Numbered from the stretch's first letter, positions 7,512 to 15,447 are shown. The stretch is DNA of 19,336 bases from Novosphingobium sp. (GCA_020853995.1 JADYXV010000254.1:1-19336), one strand, 5' to 3'. Numbers and translations: made by a program. The notes: generated by a model from the letters alone, not told the origin.

Positions 7512-7925
7512 ATGTCATTTTTCGAAGCCCTGATCTCTCCGGTCACCAAGATCCTCGACAAAGTCATTCCCGATAAAGAAGCGCGCGACCGCGCCAAGCT
7601 TGAATTGCTGAAGCTTGAAGGTACGCAAGAACTTGAGCATCTCCGCACGCGCATGTCAGCCATTGTTACCGAGGCCCATTCCGCAGACCCCTGGACAAGC
7701 CGCGCCCGCCCAGGGTTCCTTTACGTGATGTACGCGATGATCCTGTGGGCCCTGCCAATGGGTGTGATTGCAGCATTCCGTCCCGACGCTGCACAATCCA
7801 TCGCCAATGGGATCAACGCTTATCTCAATGGCCTTCCGGAACCGCTCTATGCCTTGTTCGGCACCGGTTATCTTGGTTACACCGCAGCACGCCAGTGGGG
7901 CAAAGTCAAAGGCACTGATCGCTAA
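7512..7925 (+). CDS. Holin of the gene-transfer-agent 3TM type
   Basis: The product is 137 aa from ATG 7512, with AGGA 10 nt upstream. The N-terminal 55 residues form a charged amphipathic helix (DKEARDRAKLELLKLEGTQE). Then comes the segment EAHSADPWTSRARPGFLY, matching my recollection of the GTA_holin_3TM family. Hydrophobic spans follow at about 68-88 and 110-127, with an Arg/Lys tail. In Rhodobacter capsulatus the related holin opens the inner membrane so that an endolysin can lyse the cell and release gene transfer agent particles. No endolysin or GTA structural gene is adjacent here. In many alphaproteobacteria such a holin lies apart from the capsid cluster, so it could serve a cluster elsewhere, or be a domesticated or prophage remnant. 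It follows tRNA-Pro by 148 nt. Confidence 0.8.
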   Translation: MSFFEALISPVTKILDKVIPDKEARDRAKLELLKLEGTQELEHLRTRMSAIVTEAHSADPWTSRARPGFLYVMYAMILWALPMGVIAAFRPDAAQSIANGINAYLNGLPEPLYALFGTGYLGYTAARQWGKVKGTDR

Positions 7926-8017
7926 TAGGACGTCTCCGGTTGGCTCCGTTTGGTTAGTCTCTGGTAACCTTCGCCTGCTATGGCCTTGTCAGCACAAGTT
8001 CAGGCCAATCAAATACC

Positions 8018-8380
8018 ATGCAAAACCGGACTACAGGCATTCCTTCCGCATTACTCCGGCGCACTTCGCGCCGTGCCACCGTTTTGTTGCTGCCCGCCCT
8101 GCTGCTGGCAGGGTGCGGCAGCAATTCTTCCTCGAATGCTGATCTTGAAGCGCGACTAGCCGCTGTCGAGAAAAAGGCTGAAGAGGCCGAAATCCGTTCA
8201 AAAGAAGCGCTATCTATGGCCGCGTCTGCCGGTTCGTCTGCAAACGCTCCGGTAGTCGAGCCTGAAGAATTTACAGAAGACACCATTCAAGCCGAAGATC
8301 CTTACGGCACCGCCCCCGGACCTGGACCGCAAATGGTAGGCCCTCCGCAACAAAATATGCAAATGATGCCGGGACAATAG
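8018..8380 (+). CDS. Small putative lipoprotein with coiled coil
   Basis: The product is 120 aa from ATG 8018; no strong ribosome-binding site is seen. The N-terminus has several arginines and a hydrophobic stretch ending in the lipobox LLAGC, so Cys33 is probably lipid-modified after signal peptidase II cleavage. Residues about 41-72 (ADLEARLAAVEKKAEEAEIR onward) form a short coiled coil. The rest is low-complexity: acidic, then Pro/Gly/Gln/Met-rich (GPGPQMVGPPQQNMQMMPGQ). This is the general form of small outer-membrane lipoproteins such as Lpp-like trimers, but I recognise no family. It lies 92 nt after the holin and 114 nt before aroQ. A spanin-like role with the holin can be imagined but nothing beyond position supports it. 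Confidence 0.7.
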   Translation: MQNRTTGIPSALLRRTSRRATVLLLPALLLAGCGSNSSSNADLEARLAAVEKKAEEAEIRSKEALSMAASAGSSANAPVVEPEEFTEDTIQAEDPYGTAPGPGPQMVGPPQQNMQMMPGQ

Positions 8381-8494
8381 CTCCCCGTTGGCGTTTGGCG
8401 CCTCATGCTCTCACAGGTACATCGATCCTACGGCTTGCTTGTCCGGGATGAGAAGCTATCACGCATGGCAATTACCACCTTCCGGGAATCTGCC

Positions 8495-8962
8495 ATGACC
8501 GAGCCTGCACTGCCCGATGTATCGGGGGCCAGCACGACCGTATTCGTGCTCAACGGACCTAACCTCAATATGCTCGGCTTGCGTGAGCCTGAGATTTACG
8601 GCTCAGACACGCTCGACGATATTGCAGGTATGCTCGAAGACCGCGCACAAGAACTTGGCCTTGAGGTCGATGTCCGCCAATCAAACCATGAAGGTCATCT
8701 TGTTGATTGGCTGCACGAGGCACACGCCACCGGCATCAAGGCGGTGCTGCTGAACGCAGGCGCCTATACGCACACTTCGGTCGCCATCCATGATGCGATA
8801 AAATCAATTACCGTGTCCGTGATCGAAGTTCATTTGTCAAACCCCCACAAACGCGAAGAATTTCGTCACAAATCCTTAATCGGCATGGCGGCCAAAGGCA
8901 CGATCGCTGGTTTTGGCGCAAACAGCTATGTGGTAGCCCTCGACGCAGTTTCGCGCCTTTAG
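8495..8962 (+). CDS. aroQ: Type II 3-dehydroquinate dehydratase
   Basis: The product is 155 aa from ATG 8495, with GGGA 7 nt upstream. Earlier in-frame starts (8405, 8465) add residues unlike the family. The enzyme removes water from 3-dehydroquinate to give 3-dehydroshikimate, the third step of the shikimate pathway, in the cytoplasm. All family elements are seen: VLNGPNLNMLGLREPEIYG (residues 18-36, with the catalytic Arg30 and Tyr35), QSNHEGHLVDWLH (62-74), LNAGAYTHTSVAIHDAI (86-102), EVHLSNPHKREEFRH (111-125) and GTIAGFG (135-141). Length fits the dodecameric type II enzyme. The order aroQ-accB-accC is common in alphaproteobacteria and suggests shared transcription. Confidence 0.97.
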   Translation: MTEPALPDVSGASTTVFVLNGPNLNMLGLREPEIYGSDTLDDIAGMLEDRAQELGLEVDVRQSNHEGHLVDWLHEAHATGIKAVLLNAGAYTHTSVAIHDAIKSITVSVIEVHLSNPHKREEFRHKSLIGMAAKGTIAGFGANSYVVALDAVSRL

Positions 8963-9062
8963 GATCAAGCTTTTCCACGCTCCGGCCATACACCCCCTTG
9001 CCAGCAACACAGCATGCGGGCATGGCGCGAAGCCTGTAATAATACCCGCGAGGAACAACAAA

Positions 9063-9548
9063 ATGGGGCACGACCGCGGCGAAAAGGCCGAAAACATGGC
9101 AATCGACGGCAAGCTGGTGCGCGAACTAGCCGAACTTCTTGCCGAAACCGGATTGTCCGAAATCGAAGTTGAAGACGGTGACCGCAAAATCCGCGTAGCT
9201 CGCCAGTTAACCGCAGCACCTGTGCACCAGTATGCAGCACCTGTCGCAGCGCCTGCTGCCGCTCCGGCACCTTCTGCCACCACCACAGCGCCCGCAGCTG
9301 CTCCTGCGGTTGATGCCAACGCCGTAAAGTCGCCAATGGTTGGCACATGCTACCTTGCGGGCGAACCGGGCGTACCCAACTTCGTCTCGGTTGGCCAAGC
9401 CGTCAAGGCTGGCGACACGCTGCTGATCATCGAAGCGATGAAGGTTATGAACCCCATCGTTGCCCCCAGCGCAGGGACCGTCACCGCCATTCTGGTCGAA
9501 AACGCGCAGCCGGTCGAATTTGACCAGCCTCTCGTTGTGATTGCGTAA
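9063..9548 (+). CDS. accB: Biotin carboxyl carrier protein of acetyl-CoA carboxylase
   Basis: The product is 161 aa from ATG 9063, with GAGGA 8 nt upstream. An ATG at 9096 (MAIDGKLVREL) is also possible, with AAGG upstream. The protein carries biotin between the AccC carboxylase and the AccA/D transferase for malonyl-CoA synthesis. Three parts are visible: an N-terminal helical domain (to about 50) ending in SEIEVEDGDRKIRV; an Ala/Pro linker (52-86); and a biotinyl domain with the EAMKVMN site, where Lys127 takes the biotin. The acidic-hydrophobic PMVGTCYLAGEPG thumb region is present. It ends 9 nt before accC. Confidence 0.97.
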   Translation: MGHDRGEKAENMAIDGKLVRELAELLAETGLSEIEVEDGDRKIRVARQLTAAPVHQYAAPVAAPAAAPAPSATTTAPAAAPAVDANAVKSPMVGTCYLAGEPGVPNFVSVGQAVKAGDTLLIIEAMKVMNPIVAPSAGTVTAILVENAQPVEFDQPLVVIA

Positions 9549-9557
9549 GGGCCGCAC

Positions 9558-10904
9558 ATGGCCATCAAACGCATTCTGATCGCCAATCGCGGCGAAATCG
9601 CGCTGCGCATCCATCGCGCCGCGCACGAAATGGGCATCGAAACAGTTGCGGTGCACTCCACCGCCGATGCTGATGCCATGCACGTGCGGCTTGCCGATCA
9701 TGCCGTCTGCATCGGCCCGCCAGCGGCCAAAGACAGCTATCTCAATGTTGCTGCAATCATTTCAGCGGCGGAAATCACCCATGCTGATGCAATCCATCCG
9801 GGTTATGGCTTCCTTTCGGAAAACGCCAAGTTCGCCGAAATCGTCGAAGCGCATGACATTATCTGGATCGGGCCAAAGCCTGAACATATCCGCACGATGG
9901 GCGATAAAGTCGAAGCCAAGCGCACAGCTGGCGCGCTCGGCTTGCCCCTCGTTCCGGGTTCTGACGGTGCGGTTTCGGAAATCGAAGAAGCCAAGCGGAT
10001 TGCAGCAGACGTAGGATATCCGGTCATCATCAAGGCCGCATCGGGCGGCGGCGGGCGCGGCATGAAAGTGTGCAACGGCCCCGAAGACCTTGAAACCCTG
10101 ATGCAGCAAGCCGGAACCGAGGCCAAGGCCGCGTTTGGCGATGCCACCGTTTACATTGAAAAGTACCTCGGCAATCCGCGCCACATCGAATTCCAGATTT
10201 TCGGCGATGGCAATGGCAACGCAATCCATCTGGGTGAACGCGATTGTTCGCTGCAGCGCCGCCACCAGAAAGTGCTTGAAGAAGCGCCTTCGCCTGTCAT
10301 CTCGGCGGCCGAGCGTGACCGGATGGGCGGCATTGTCGCCAGCGCGATGGCCGATATGGGCTATCGCGGCGCGGGCACAATCGAGTTCCTCTGGGAAAAC
10401 GGTGAGTTCTATTTCATCGAAATGAACACCCGCCTTCAGGTTGAGCATCCGGTAACAGAAGCCATCACCGGCGTTGATCTTGTGCGCGAACAAATCCGCA
10501 TTGCCGATGGCAAAGCGCTTTCGGTCAAGCAGGAAGAGATCGAATTCAAAGGCCACGCCATTGAATGCCGCATCAACGCCGAAGATCCGTTCACCTTCGC
10601 CCCATCGCCGGGCTTGGTTAAAGGGTATCACGCAGCGGGCGGCATGCATGTCCGCGTCGATTCAGGCCTTTATGCGGGGTACAAAATCCCGCCGTACTAT
10701 GATTCGATGATCGCCAAGCTGATTGTCTACGGCCGCACCCGCGAAGGCTGCATCATGCGATTGAAACGCGCATTGCAGGAAATGGTCATCGAAGGCCCCA
10801 AAACCTCGATCCCGCTGCACCAGCGCCTGCTGAACCAGCCTGATTTCCTCAGCGGTGATTACACTATCAAATGGCTGGAAGAGTGGCTGGCCAAGGACGC
10901 TTAA
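9558..10904 (+). CDS. accC: Biotin carboxylase of acetyl-CoA carboxylase
   Basis: The product is 448 aa from ATG 9558, with AAGGG 6 nt upstream. It uses ATP and bicarbonate to carboxylate the biotin on AccB, the first half of the committed step of fatty acid synthesis. The biotin carboxylase fold is complete: IANRGEIALR at the start; AIHPGYGFLSENAKF (78-92); the ATP-grasp glycine loop GGGGRGMK (163-170); the HLGERDCSLQRRHQKVLEEA block (224-243); and EMNTRLQVEHPVTE (288-301), with metal-binding Glu and catalytic Arg. Length matches stand-alone AccC (about 450). It is the last gene of the aroQ-accB-accC block and is followed by a strong terminator. Confidence 0.98.
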   Translation: MAIKRILIANRGEIALRIHRAAHEMGIETVAVHSTADADAMHVRLADHAVCIGPPAAKDSYLNVAAIISAAEITHADAIHPGYGFLSENAKFAEIVEAHDIIWIGPKPEHIRTMGDKVEAKRTAGALGLPLVPGSDGAVSEIEEAKRIAADVGYPVIIKAASGGGGRGMKVCNGPEDLETLMQQAGTEAKAAFGDATVYIEKYLGNPRHIEFQIFGDGNGNAIHLGERDCSLQRRHQKVLEEAPSPVISAAERDRMGGIVASAMADMGYRGAGTIEFLWENGEFYFIEMNTRLQVEHPVTEAITGVDLVREQIRIADGKALSVKQEEIEFKGHAIECRINAEDPFTFAPSPGLVKGYHAAGGMHVRVDSGLYAGYKIPPYYDSMIAKLIVYGRTREGCIMRLKRALQEMVIEGPKTSIPLHQRLLNQPDFLSGDYTIKWLEEWLAKDA

Positions 10905-10924
10905 CCGCCCACTACCATCAAATC

Positions 10925-10958
10925 AAAAAGGCCCCCGCTTGAAACGGGGGCCTTTTTT
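10925..10958 (+). terminator. Bidirectional intrinsic terminator
   Basis: AAAAAGGCCCCCG (10925-10937) pairs with CGGGGGCCTTTTT (10945-10957) across a 7-nt loop. A T-run follows on the plus strand and, from the A-run, on the minus strand too. It lies 20 nt after the accC stop and 8 nt beyond the stop of the convergent 75-aa gene, so it serves both. Confidence 0.95.
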
Positions 10959-10965
10959 GTGGCGC

Positions 10966-11193
10966 CTATTCTGATCGGCCGGCATCGGGGAGCCTTGCCC
11001 GAATGGCGCGCCAAGGCGGATCGGCGCGATCATTGCGCACCATGATCGCCTCCACTTCTTCAAACTCTTCCAGTTCCAACGCTTCGGTAACACTCAACGG
11101 GAAATAGACGTTCTCGTCATTATCAACTCTTACCGCGATCGCGCCGCGCCCTTCTTCGCTGCGCGTCACAATGCACACTGCTTTCACTGCCAT
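10966..11193 (-). CDS. Conserved-looking small acidic protein of unknown function
   Basis: The product is 75 aa from ATG 11191-11193, with AAAGG 8 nt upstream, a good ribosome-binding site. The sequence is rich in beta-prone and acidic stretches: VKAVCIVTRSEEGRGAIAVR, then a VYFPLSVTEALELEEF segment, then EVEAIMVRNDR. The run from a Gly-rich turn through an FxxLSxxEALELxxFEEV element to a VEAxxVRN strand loosely resembles the second half of a cold-shock OB-fold, but the RNA-binding aromatic motifs are absent, so I do not assign it. It is transcribed alone and converges on accC across the shared terminator. The ribosome-binding site, start and terminator make it a likely real gene. Confidence 0.75.
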   Translation of the reverse strand: MAVKAVCIVTRSEEGRGAIAVRVDNDENVYFPLSVTEALELEEFEEVEAIMVRNDRADPPWRAIRARLPDAGRSE

Positions 11194-11276
11194 ATCTGAT
11201 ACCTTTAAGACTGATAAACTTGGTAGGGACCCTAACCTTACGGGCTGGATCTTCTATGGACCGTAAAATGGCTTTT

Positions 11277-11882
11277 TCAAGCTTTGGTCCGTGGCTTCCA
11301 CGTGATTACGCGCCAGATATACACGATCACCACGATCACAACCGTCGCTGCTGCGACCGGCCCTGTAAATCGCTCAAGCTCGTCAAAATTTCGGCCCAGG
11401 TAATATCCGGCCCCGGCCAGGACGACGTTCCAGATGGCCGCCCCTGCAAAAGTGAACAGCAAAAACCACCAATGGCCCATGCGAGTAAGGCCCGCTGGCA
11501 AAGAGATCATCGTGCGCATGAATGGCGCAAACCGCACGGCGAAGACCACCCACTGGCCATGTCGCCGGAAAAATCCGACGATGTATTCGATGTCCTCCCA
11601 TTCAACCGTCAGCCATCGCCCGAACCTGTCCACAAACGGCCGCAACCGCTCATAGCCAAGGCTTCGGCCCAGCAAGTACCAGCACTAATTCCCCAGCGTT
11701 GATCCCGCTGTTCCCGCCACCATGAGTGGCAAAAACTCCATCCGGCCACGCGCAACGGCAATTCCGCCGAGGCCCATGATCAATTCGGAAGGGATCGGCG
11801 GAAAGACGTTCTCGATCACCATCAGGAACGCAATGCCCCAATAGCCACCGCCCTCGATTAATTGGACAATCCAGTCATTCAT
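11277..11882 (-). pseudogene. DedA family membrane protein, interrupted by an in-frame TAG codon
   Basis: Read from ATG 11880-11882 to TGA 11277-11279, the frame encodes a DedA/SNARE-associated protein of normal length (about 200 aa). Codon 66 is TAG (11685-11687). Before it are the conserved VIENVFPPIPSELIM and VAGTAGSTLGN. After it, in the same frame with no indel, come CWYLLGRSLGYERL, then FFRRHGQWVVFAVRFAPFMR and SLPAGLTRMG, then the C-terminal spans with WNVVLAGAGYYLGR. DedA proteins are inner-membrane proteins, several of which are undecaprenyl-phosphate or phospholipid translocases. Family members usually have a Tyr or hydrophobic residue where TAG stands; one base change from TAC or TAT would produce it. 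It may be a recent nonsense mutation, a sequencing error or, less likely, readthrough. The start has no clear ribosome-binding site. It lies 89 nt after gshB on the same strand. Confidence 0.85.
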
Positions 11883-11971
11883 ACCGGGGGCAACGCTCTT
11901 TGCGCGAAGAAGTTCAACAAAAACGCGCCCGCCTCTTTCAATGAGGAGCCGCGCGTCCAGAAAGTATGCGC

Positions 11972-12919
11972 CTAAAGCCGCGCTTCAATTGCGTCCCAGA
12001 TCATTCCCGCCGTGTCCGTGCCATTGAACTTGTCAATCGCCACAATCCCGGTTGGCGATGTTACGTTGATCTCGGTCAACCATTTGCCGCCGATCACATC
12101 AATGCCGACAAAAATCAGCCCCAACCGCTTCAACTCCGGCCCGAGCGCAGCGCAAATTTCCCGCTCTTCCGCGGTCAATTCCGTCTTCTCGGCATAGCCG
12201 CCCACAGCAAGGTTGGAGCGGAATTCACCCTCGCCGGGCCGCCGGTTTATCGCGCCCGCAATCTCGCCATCCACCAGAACAATACGTTTATCGCCCTTTG
12301 CCACTTCAGGCAGGAAGGCCTGCACCATATGCGGTTCGGGCCAGGTCTGGTTGAACACCTCGAACAGAGCGCCAAGGTTCTCGCCCTCTTCCGAAACCCG
12401 GAAGATCGCCTTGCCGCCATTGCCGTGGATCGGCTTTATCACAATCGCGCCGTGCTTTTTCTGGAACGTGCGCACTTCATCGACCGAACGCGTGACCAGC
12501 GTGGGCGGCATGAACCGGCGGTAATCAAGCACCATGACTTTTTCCGGCGCATTGCGCACGCTGCGCGGAGTGTTCACCACCAACGTCTCGGCTTCGATCC
12601 GCTCAAGCATGTGCGTGGCCGTGATATAGCCCATGTCAAAAGGCGGGTCCTGCCGCATGAGCACCACATCTATGTCATGCCCAAGGTCCAGGCGCCGCTT
12701 CTCACCGGCGGCATAGTGATCGCCAACCACATGCTGCACAGTCACAGGCGTCGCATGCGCGATCAGCCGGTCATCCTCGTCGAGCGACAACGAACCTACG
12801 TCATAATGATAAATCTCATGCCCCCGCTCTTGCGCGCGTAACATTAGCGAAAAGCTCGAATCCCCGGCAATATTGATCGAATGGAGCGGGTCCATCTGGA
12901 CAGCGACGCGCAGAGTCAT
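11972..12919 (-). CDS. gshB: Glutathione synthetase
   Basis: The product is 315 aa from ATG 12917-12919, the same length as the E. coli enzyme. A GTG four codons upstream is in frame, but the AAGGG element directly abuts it, so I prefer the ATG. The enzyme joins gamma-glutamylcysteine and glycine with ATP to make glutathione. Seen are the N-terminal RVAVQMDPLHSINIAGDSSF, then DVVLMRQDPPFDMGYI and LVVNTPRSVRNAPEK. The ATP-grasp lysine loop is VIKPIHGNGGKAIF. The binding residues lie in GDKRIVLVDGEIAGAINRRP, and the C-terminal metal site in GIDVIGGKWLTEINVTSPTG. It follows rsmI-yraN on the same strand with a 93-nt gap, an arrangement common in alphaproteobacteria. It may be partly read through from yraN. 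Confidence 0.97.
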   Translation of the reverse strand: MTLRVAVQMDPLHSINIAGDSSFSLMLRAQERGHEIYHYDVGSLSLDEDDRLIAHATPVTVQHVVGDHYAAGEKRRLDLGHDIDVVLMRQDPPFDMGYITATHMLERIEAETLVVNTPRSVRNAPEKVMVLDYRRFMPPTLVTRSVDEVRTFQKKHGAIVIKPIHGNGGKAIFRVSEEGENLGALFEVFNQTWPEPHMVQAFLPEVAKGDKRIVLVDGEIAGAINRRPGEGEFRSNLAVGGYAEKTELTAEEREICAALGPELKRLGLIFVGIDVIGGKWLTEINVTSPTGIVAIDKFNGTDTAGMIWDAIEARL

Positions 12920-13012
12920 GACTTGGAACACCCTTGGGAGTTTATCTTCCCCGCGCCTTAAAGCCGATTGTTGCCCGGCGCGACTATTTTAACTGTTGCC
13001 TGCAAGACAACA

Positions 13013-13384
13013 TCACACGCCGGGTTGCCACGCATTGGCAATCCTGCGCGGCCAACGCCACGGCGCAATCAGGATCACATCAATCTGCATCGTATCGCCC
13101 GCCCGCACAAACTTGGGCGCTATCGCCTCTGCTGCCCGCGCCACGCGCCGTAACCGGTGGGCATCGATGGCGCTCGCCAGGGCCGCTTCGCTGCGCCGCC
13201 ACTTCACTTCGACAAAAGCCACCGTTCGTCCACGCCGCGCAACAAGGTCCACTTCGCCCACCGGCAATTTCACGCGCTGCGCCAGAATGCGCCATCCGGT
13301 CAGCCGCAACCACCAAGCCGCCAGCGCCTCGCCCTTACGCCCTCTACGCTCAGCCTCAGTTCTCGTCAGCTTTGATCGGCTCAC
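13013..13384 (-). CDS. yraN: UPF0102 family protein YraN, endonuclease-like fold
   Basis: The product is 123 aa from GTG 13382-13384. Its start overlaps the rsmI stop codon (GTGA, 4 nt), which points to translational coupling. The core motifs of UPF0102 are present: GRKGEALAAWWLRLTGWRIL near residues 15-34, then PVGEVDLVARRGRTVAFVEVK, with the Glu/Asp and E-x-K residues of the restriction-endonuclease-like (Holliday-junction resolvase) fold. The role is not settled in the family; a nuclease activity is plausible because those residues are intact. It sits in the rsmI-yraN pair known across proteobacteria. The C-terminus is basic and Trp/Pro-rich. Confidence 0.92.
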   Translation of the reverse strand: MSRSKLTRTEAERRGRKGEALAAWWLRLTGWRILAQRVKLPVGEVDLVARRGRTVAFVEVKWRRSEAALASAIDAHRLRRVARAAEAIAPKFVRAGDTMQIDVILIAPWRWPRRIANAWQPGV

Positions 13385-14214
13385 TTGAACGTCATCGCCA
13401 ATGCATAGAGCGCCTTGCGGTCCAGCCCGTGGGCCTTGGCCACCTTTCCCGCCGCCTGCGATGTTGACATCTCGGCCAAGGCCGCGCGCAATTCCGCCTC
13501 GATCACCTCTTCTGCCGGAGCCTCCTGCGCCAGCGGCGGCCCCACCAGCAGCACAATCTCTCCTCGCGGCGGATTGGCCGTGTAATGTGCCGCCAATGCC
13601 TCAGCAGAACCGCTACGGCACTCTTCATGCAACTTGGTCAGTTCACGCGCCACAGCCACCTCACGTCCCGGCAACCGTTCAGCCAGCGCTTCTAACGATG
13701 CCACCAGACGCGGCCCCGTTTCATAAAACACCAGCGTCGCAGGCACGCATGCCAGTTCCGCCAGCACATCGCCGCGCGCCTTGTCCTTTGACGGCAGGAA
13801 TCCGCCAAACATGAACCGGTCCGTTGGCAGCCCCGCCATCGACAACGCCACCACCAACGCGCTCGGCCCCGGCACTGATGTGACCGCAATGCCGCGCACT
13901 CGCGCCTCGCGTACCAGTTTGTACCCGGGATCGGAAATCAACGGAGTGCCCGCATCTGACACTAACGCGACAGGATTCTGAGCCATTTCGGCTAGTAATG
14001 CTTCACGCGCACCATCGCTCGCATGGTCGTCATAACGACGCATGACTTTGTGCAAACCCAGCAGGTTAAGCAACTTTCCGGTCACGCGGGTGTCTTCGCA
14101 CGCAATCACACTACAGCGCTCAAGCGTTTCAATCGCACGACGACTTACGTCTCCAAGATTGCCAATGGGGGTTGCGACAATGTAGAGGCCGGGTTCAAGC
14201 TGCGGGGTTTCCAT
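13381..14214 (-). CDS. rsmI: 16S rRNA 2'-O-ribose methyltransferase RsmI (C1402)
   Basis: The product is 277 aa from ATG 14212-14214, with GAG 7 nt upstream. An ATG at 14224-14226 is in frame but has a poorer site, and the frame can be extended to 14517 only through non-conserved sequence. The SAM-dependent tetrapyrrole-methylase-like fold is clear: GLYIVATPIGNLGD; EDTRVTGKLLN; VSDAGTPLISDPGYKLV; VPGPSALVVALSMAGLPTD; FGGFLPSK; and ARELTKLHEECRSG. In E. coli the enzyme methylates the ribose of C1402 in the decoding centre, together with RsmH. The gene overlaps yraN by 4 nt downstream and is divergent from the LpoA-like gene, with 51 bp between start codons; E. coli keeps the same divergence (rsmI/lpoA). 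Confidence 0.96.
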   Translation of the reverse strand: METPQLEPGLYIVATPIGNLGDVSRRAIETLERCSVIACEDTRVTGKLLNLLGLHKVMRRYDDHASDGAREALLAEMAQNPVALVSDAGTPLISDPGYKLVREARVRGIAVTSVPGPSALVVALSMAGLPTDRFMFGGFLPSKDKARGDVLAELACVPATLVFYETGPRLVASLEALAERLPGREVAVARELTKLHEECRSGSAEALAAHYTANPPRGEIVLLVGPPLAQEAPAEEVIEAELRAALAEMSTSQAAGKVAKAHGLDRKALYALAMTFK

Positions 14215-14265
14215 GTCACGTCTCATGGACCGACCAGCAAAGTGCGACAAGAGGGTGAGCGCGTA

Positions 14266-15447
14266 ATGTTGAACAGGCACACAGGCGATCTGCGCGATCA
14301 TGACGCGCGCCCGACACGGCGCTGGATCATCCAAGGCATCACCGCTGGTTCGTTGGCTTTGTTGGCAGGGTGCACTGTCATCCCGAAAGGCGGCATCGCC
14401 CCCGCGCCCGAACCCACGGAAAAAGCACCCGATGCCAACGTCCTGCCCACTGATGCCGGACGTCACCGCGTTGCCCTGCTCGTCCCCATGAGTGGTGCCA
14501 GTGGTGCTGTTGGCCAATCTATCGCCAATGCCGCCACGATGGCCCTGCTCGATACAAACGCGGCAAACCTGCGCATCACCACTTATGACACGGCTGGCGG
14601 CGCAGCATCGGCCGCATCAAAAGCAATTGCTGATGGAAACAAGCTGATCCTCGGGCCGCTGCTGTCCGAAGACGTCGTATCGGTTGCCAACGCCGCACGC
14701 GCCGCCAAGGTACCGATGATCTCCTATTCAAACGATAGCGCCATCGCATCGCGCGATGTCTTCGTCATGGGCCAGGCCCCCGGTCAGTCAATTGCCCGCG
14801 TCCTCGGTTATGCCAAAGCAAGTGGCGTCAACTCGGTCGCCGCGATCATCCCAACCGGTGATTATGGCCAACGCGCCACTGCGGGCCTCGCCGCAGCCGC
14901 AGAAGCGCAGGGCGTAACGGTCACCTCGATAGAAAGTTATGATCGCGGCAACACCTCAGTCGCCAGCGCCGTTCGCCGCGCCAAGGACAAGGGCAAGTTT
15001 GACGCGCTACTCATCGCCGATGGCAGCCGCATCGCGCTTCAGGCCGCTACTGCTGCAGGCAAAGGCGTAAAGCTGCTCGGCACCGAATTGTGGAGCGGTG
15101 AAGCCGCCATCGCCACGTCGCCGGCCATGCGCGGCGCATGGTTTGCCGCTGTATCGGACGCCCGTTTCGGCAAATTCGAAACATCCTATCGCAGCCGCTT
15201 CGGCGCAGTCCCCTCGCGGCTGGCCACCTTGGGCTATGATAGCGTTCTGCTCACGCTGAACATCGCGCGCACATGGAAACCCGGCACCACCTTCCCCACC
15301 GGCAAGCTCTATGATCCCCAAGGCTTCATCGGCCTCGACGGCGTCTTCCGCTTCACCGCCTCGGGCATGGCCGAACGCGCGATGGAAGTCCGTCAGGTCG
15401 CTGCGGGCACGTTCACCACTGTTTCGCCTGCTCCAGCGAAGTTTTAA
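14266..15447 (+). CDS. LpoA-like penicillin-binding protein activator lipoprotein
   Basis: The product is 393 aa from ATG 14266, with GAGGG 10 nt upstream. An Arg-bearing N-region (ARPTRRW) and a hydrophobic stretch lead to the lipobox LALLAGC, so Cys36 is the predicted lipidated residue. From about residue 65 the protein has the type 1 periplasmic binding fold: HRVALLVPMSGASGAVGQSI, then LILGPLLSEDV, then VPMISYSNDSAIASRDVFVM, and ATLGYDSVLL near the end. In gammaproteobacteria LpoA is an outer-membrane lipoprotein that activates the glycan synthase PBP1A. Alphaproteobacterial relatives are shorter and lack its N-terminal helical domain, so I name it as LpoA-like only. It shares a 51-bp divergent region with rsmI, which mirrors the E. 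coli locus. parE follows 92 nt downstream. Confidence 0.85.
   Translation: MLNRHTGDLRDHDARPTRRWIIQGITAGSLALLAGCTVIPKGGIAPAPEPTEKAPDANVLPTDAGRHRVALLVPMSGASGAVGQSIANAATMALLDTNAANLRITTYDTAGGAASAASKAIADGNKLILGPLLSEDVVSVANAARAAKVPMISYSNDSAIASRDVFVMGQAPGQSIARVLGYAKASGVNSVAAIIPTGDYGQRATAGLAAAAEAQGVTVTSIESYDRGNTSVASAVRRAKDKGKFDALLIADGSRIALQAATAAGKGVKLLGTELWSGEAAIATSPAMRGAWFAAVSDARFGKFETSYRSRFGAVPSRLATLGYDSVLLTLNIARTWKPGTTFPTGKLYDPQGFIGLDGVFRFTASGMAERAMEVRQVAAGTFTTVSPAPAKF

Noticed and set aside
9762..10649. A 295-codon minus-strand frame opposite accC
   Set aside because: It is an antisense by-product of GC-rich coding, and the accC frame holds all family motifs.
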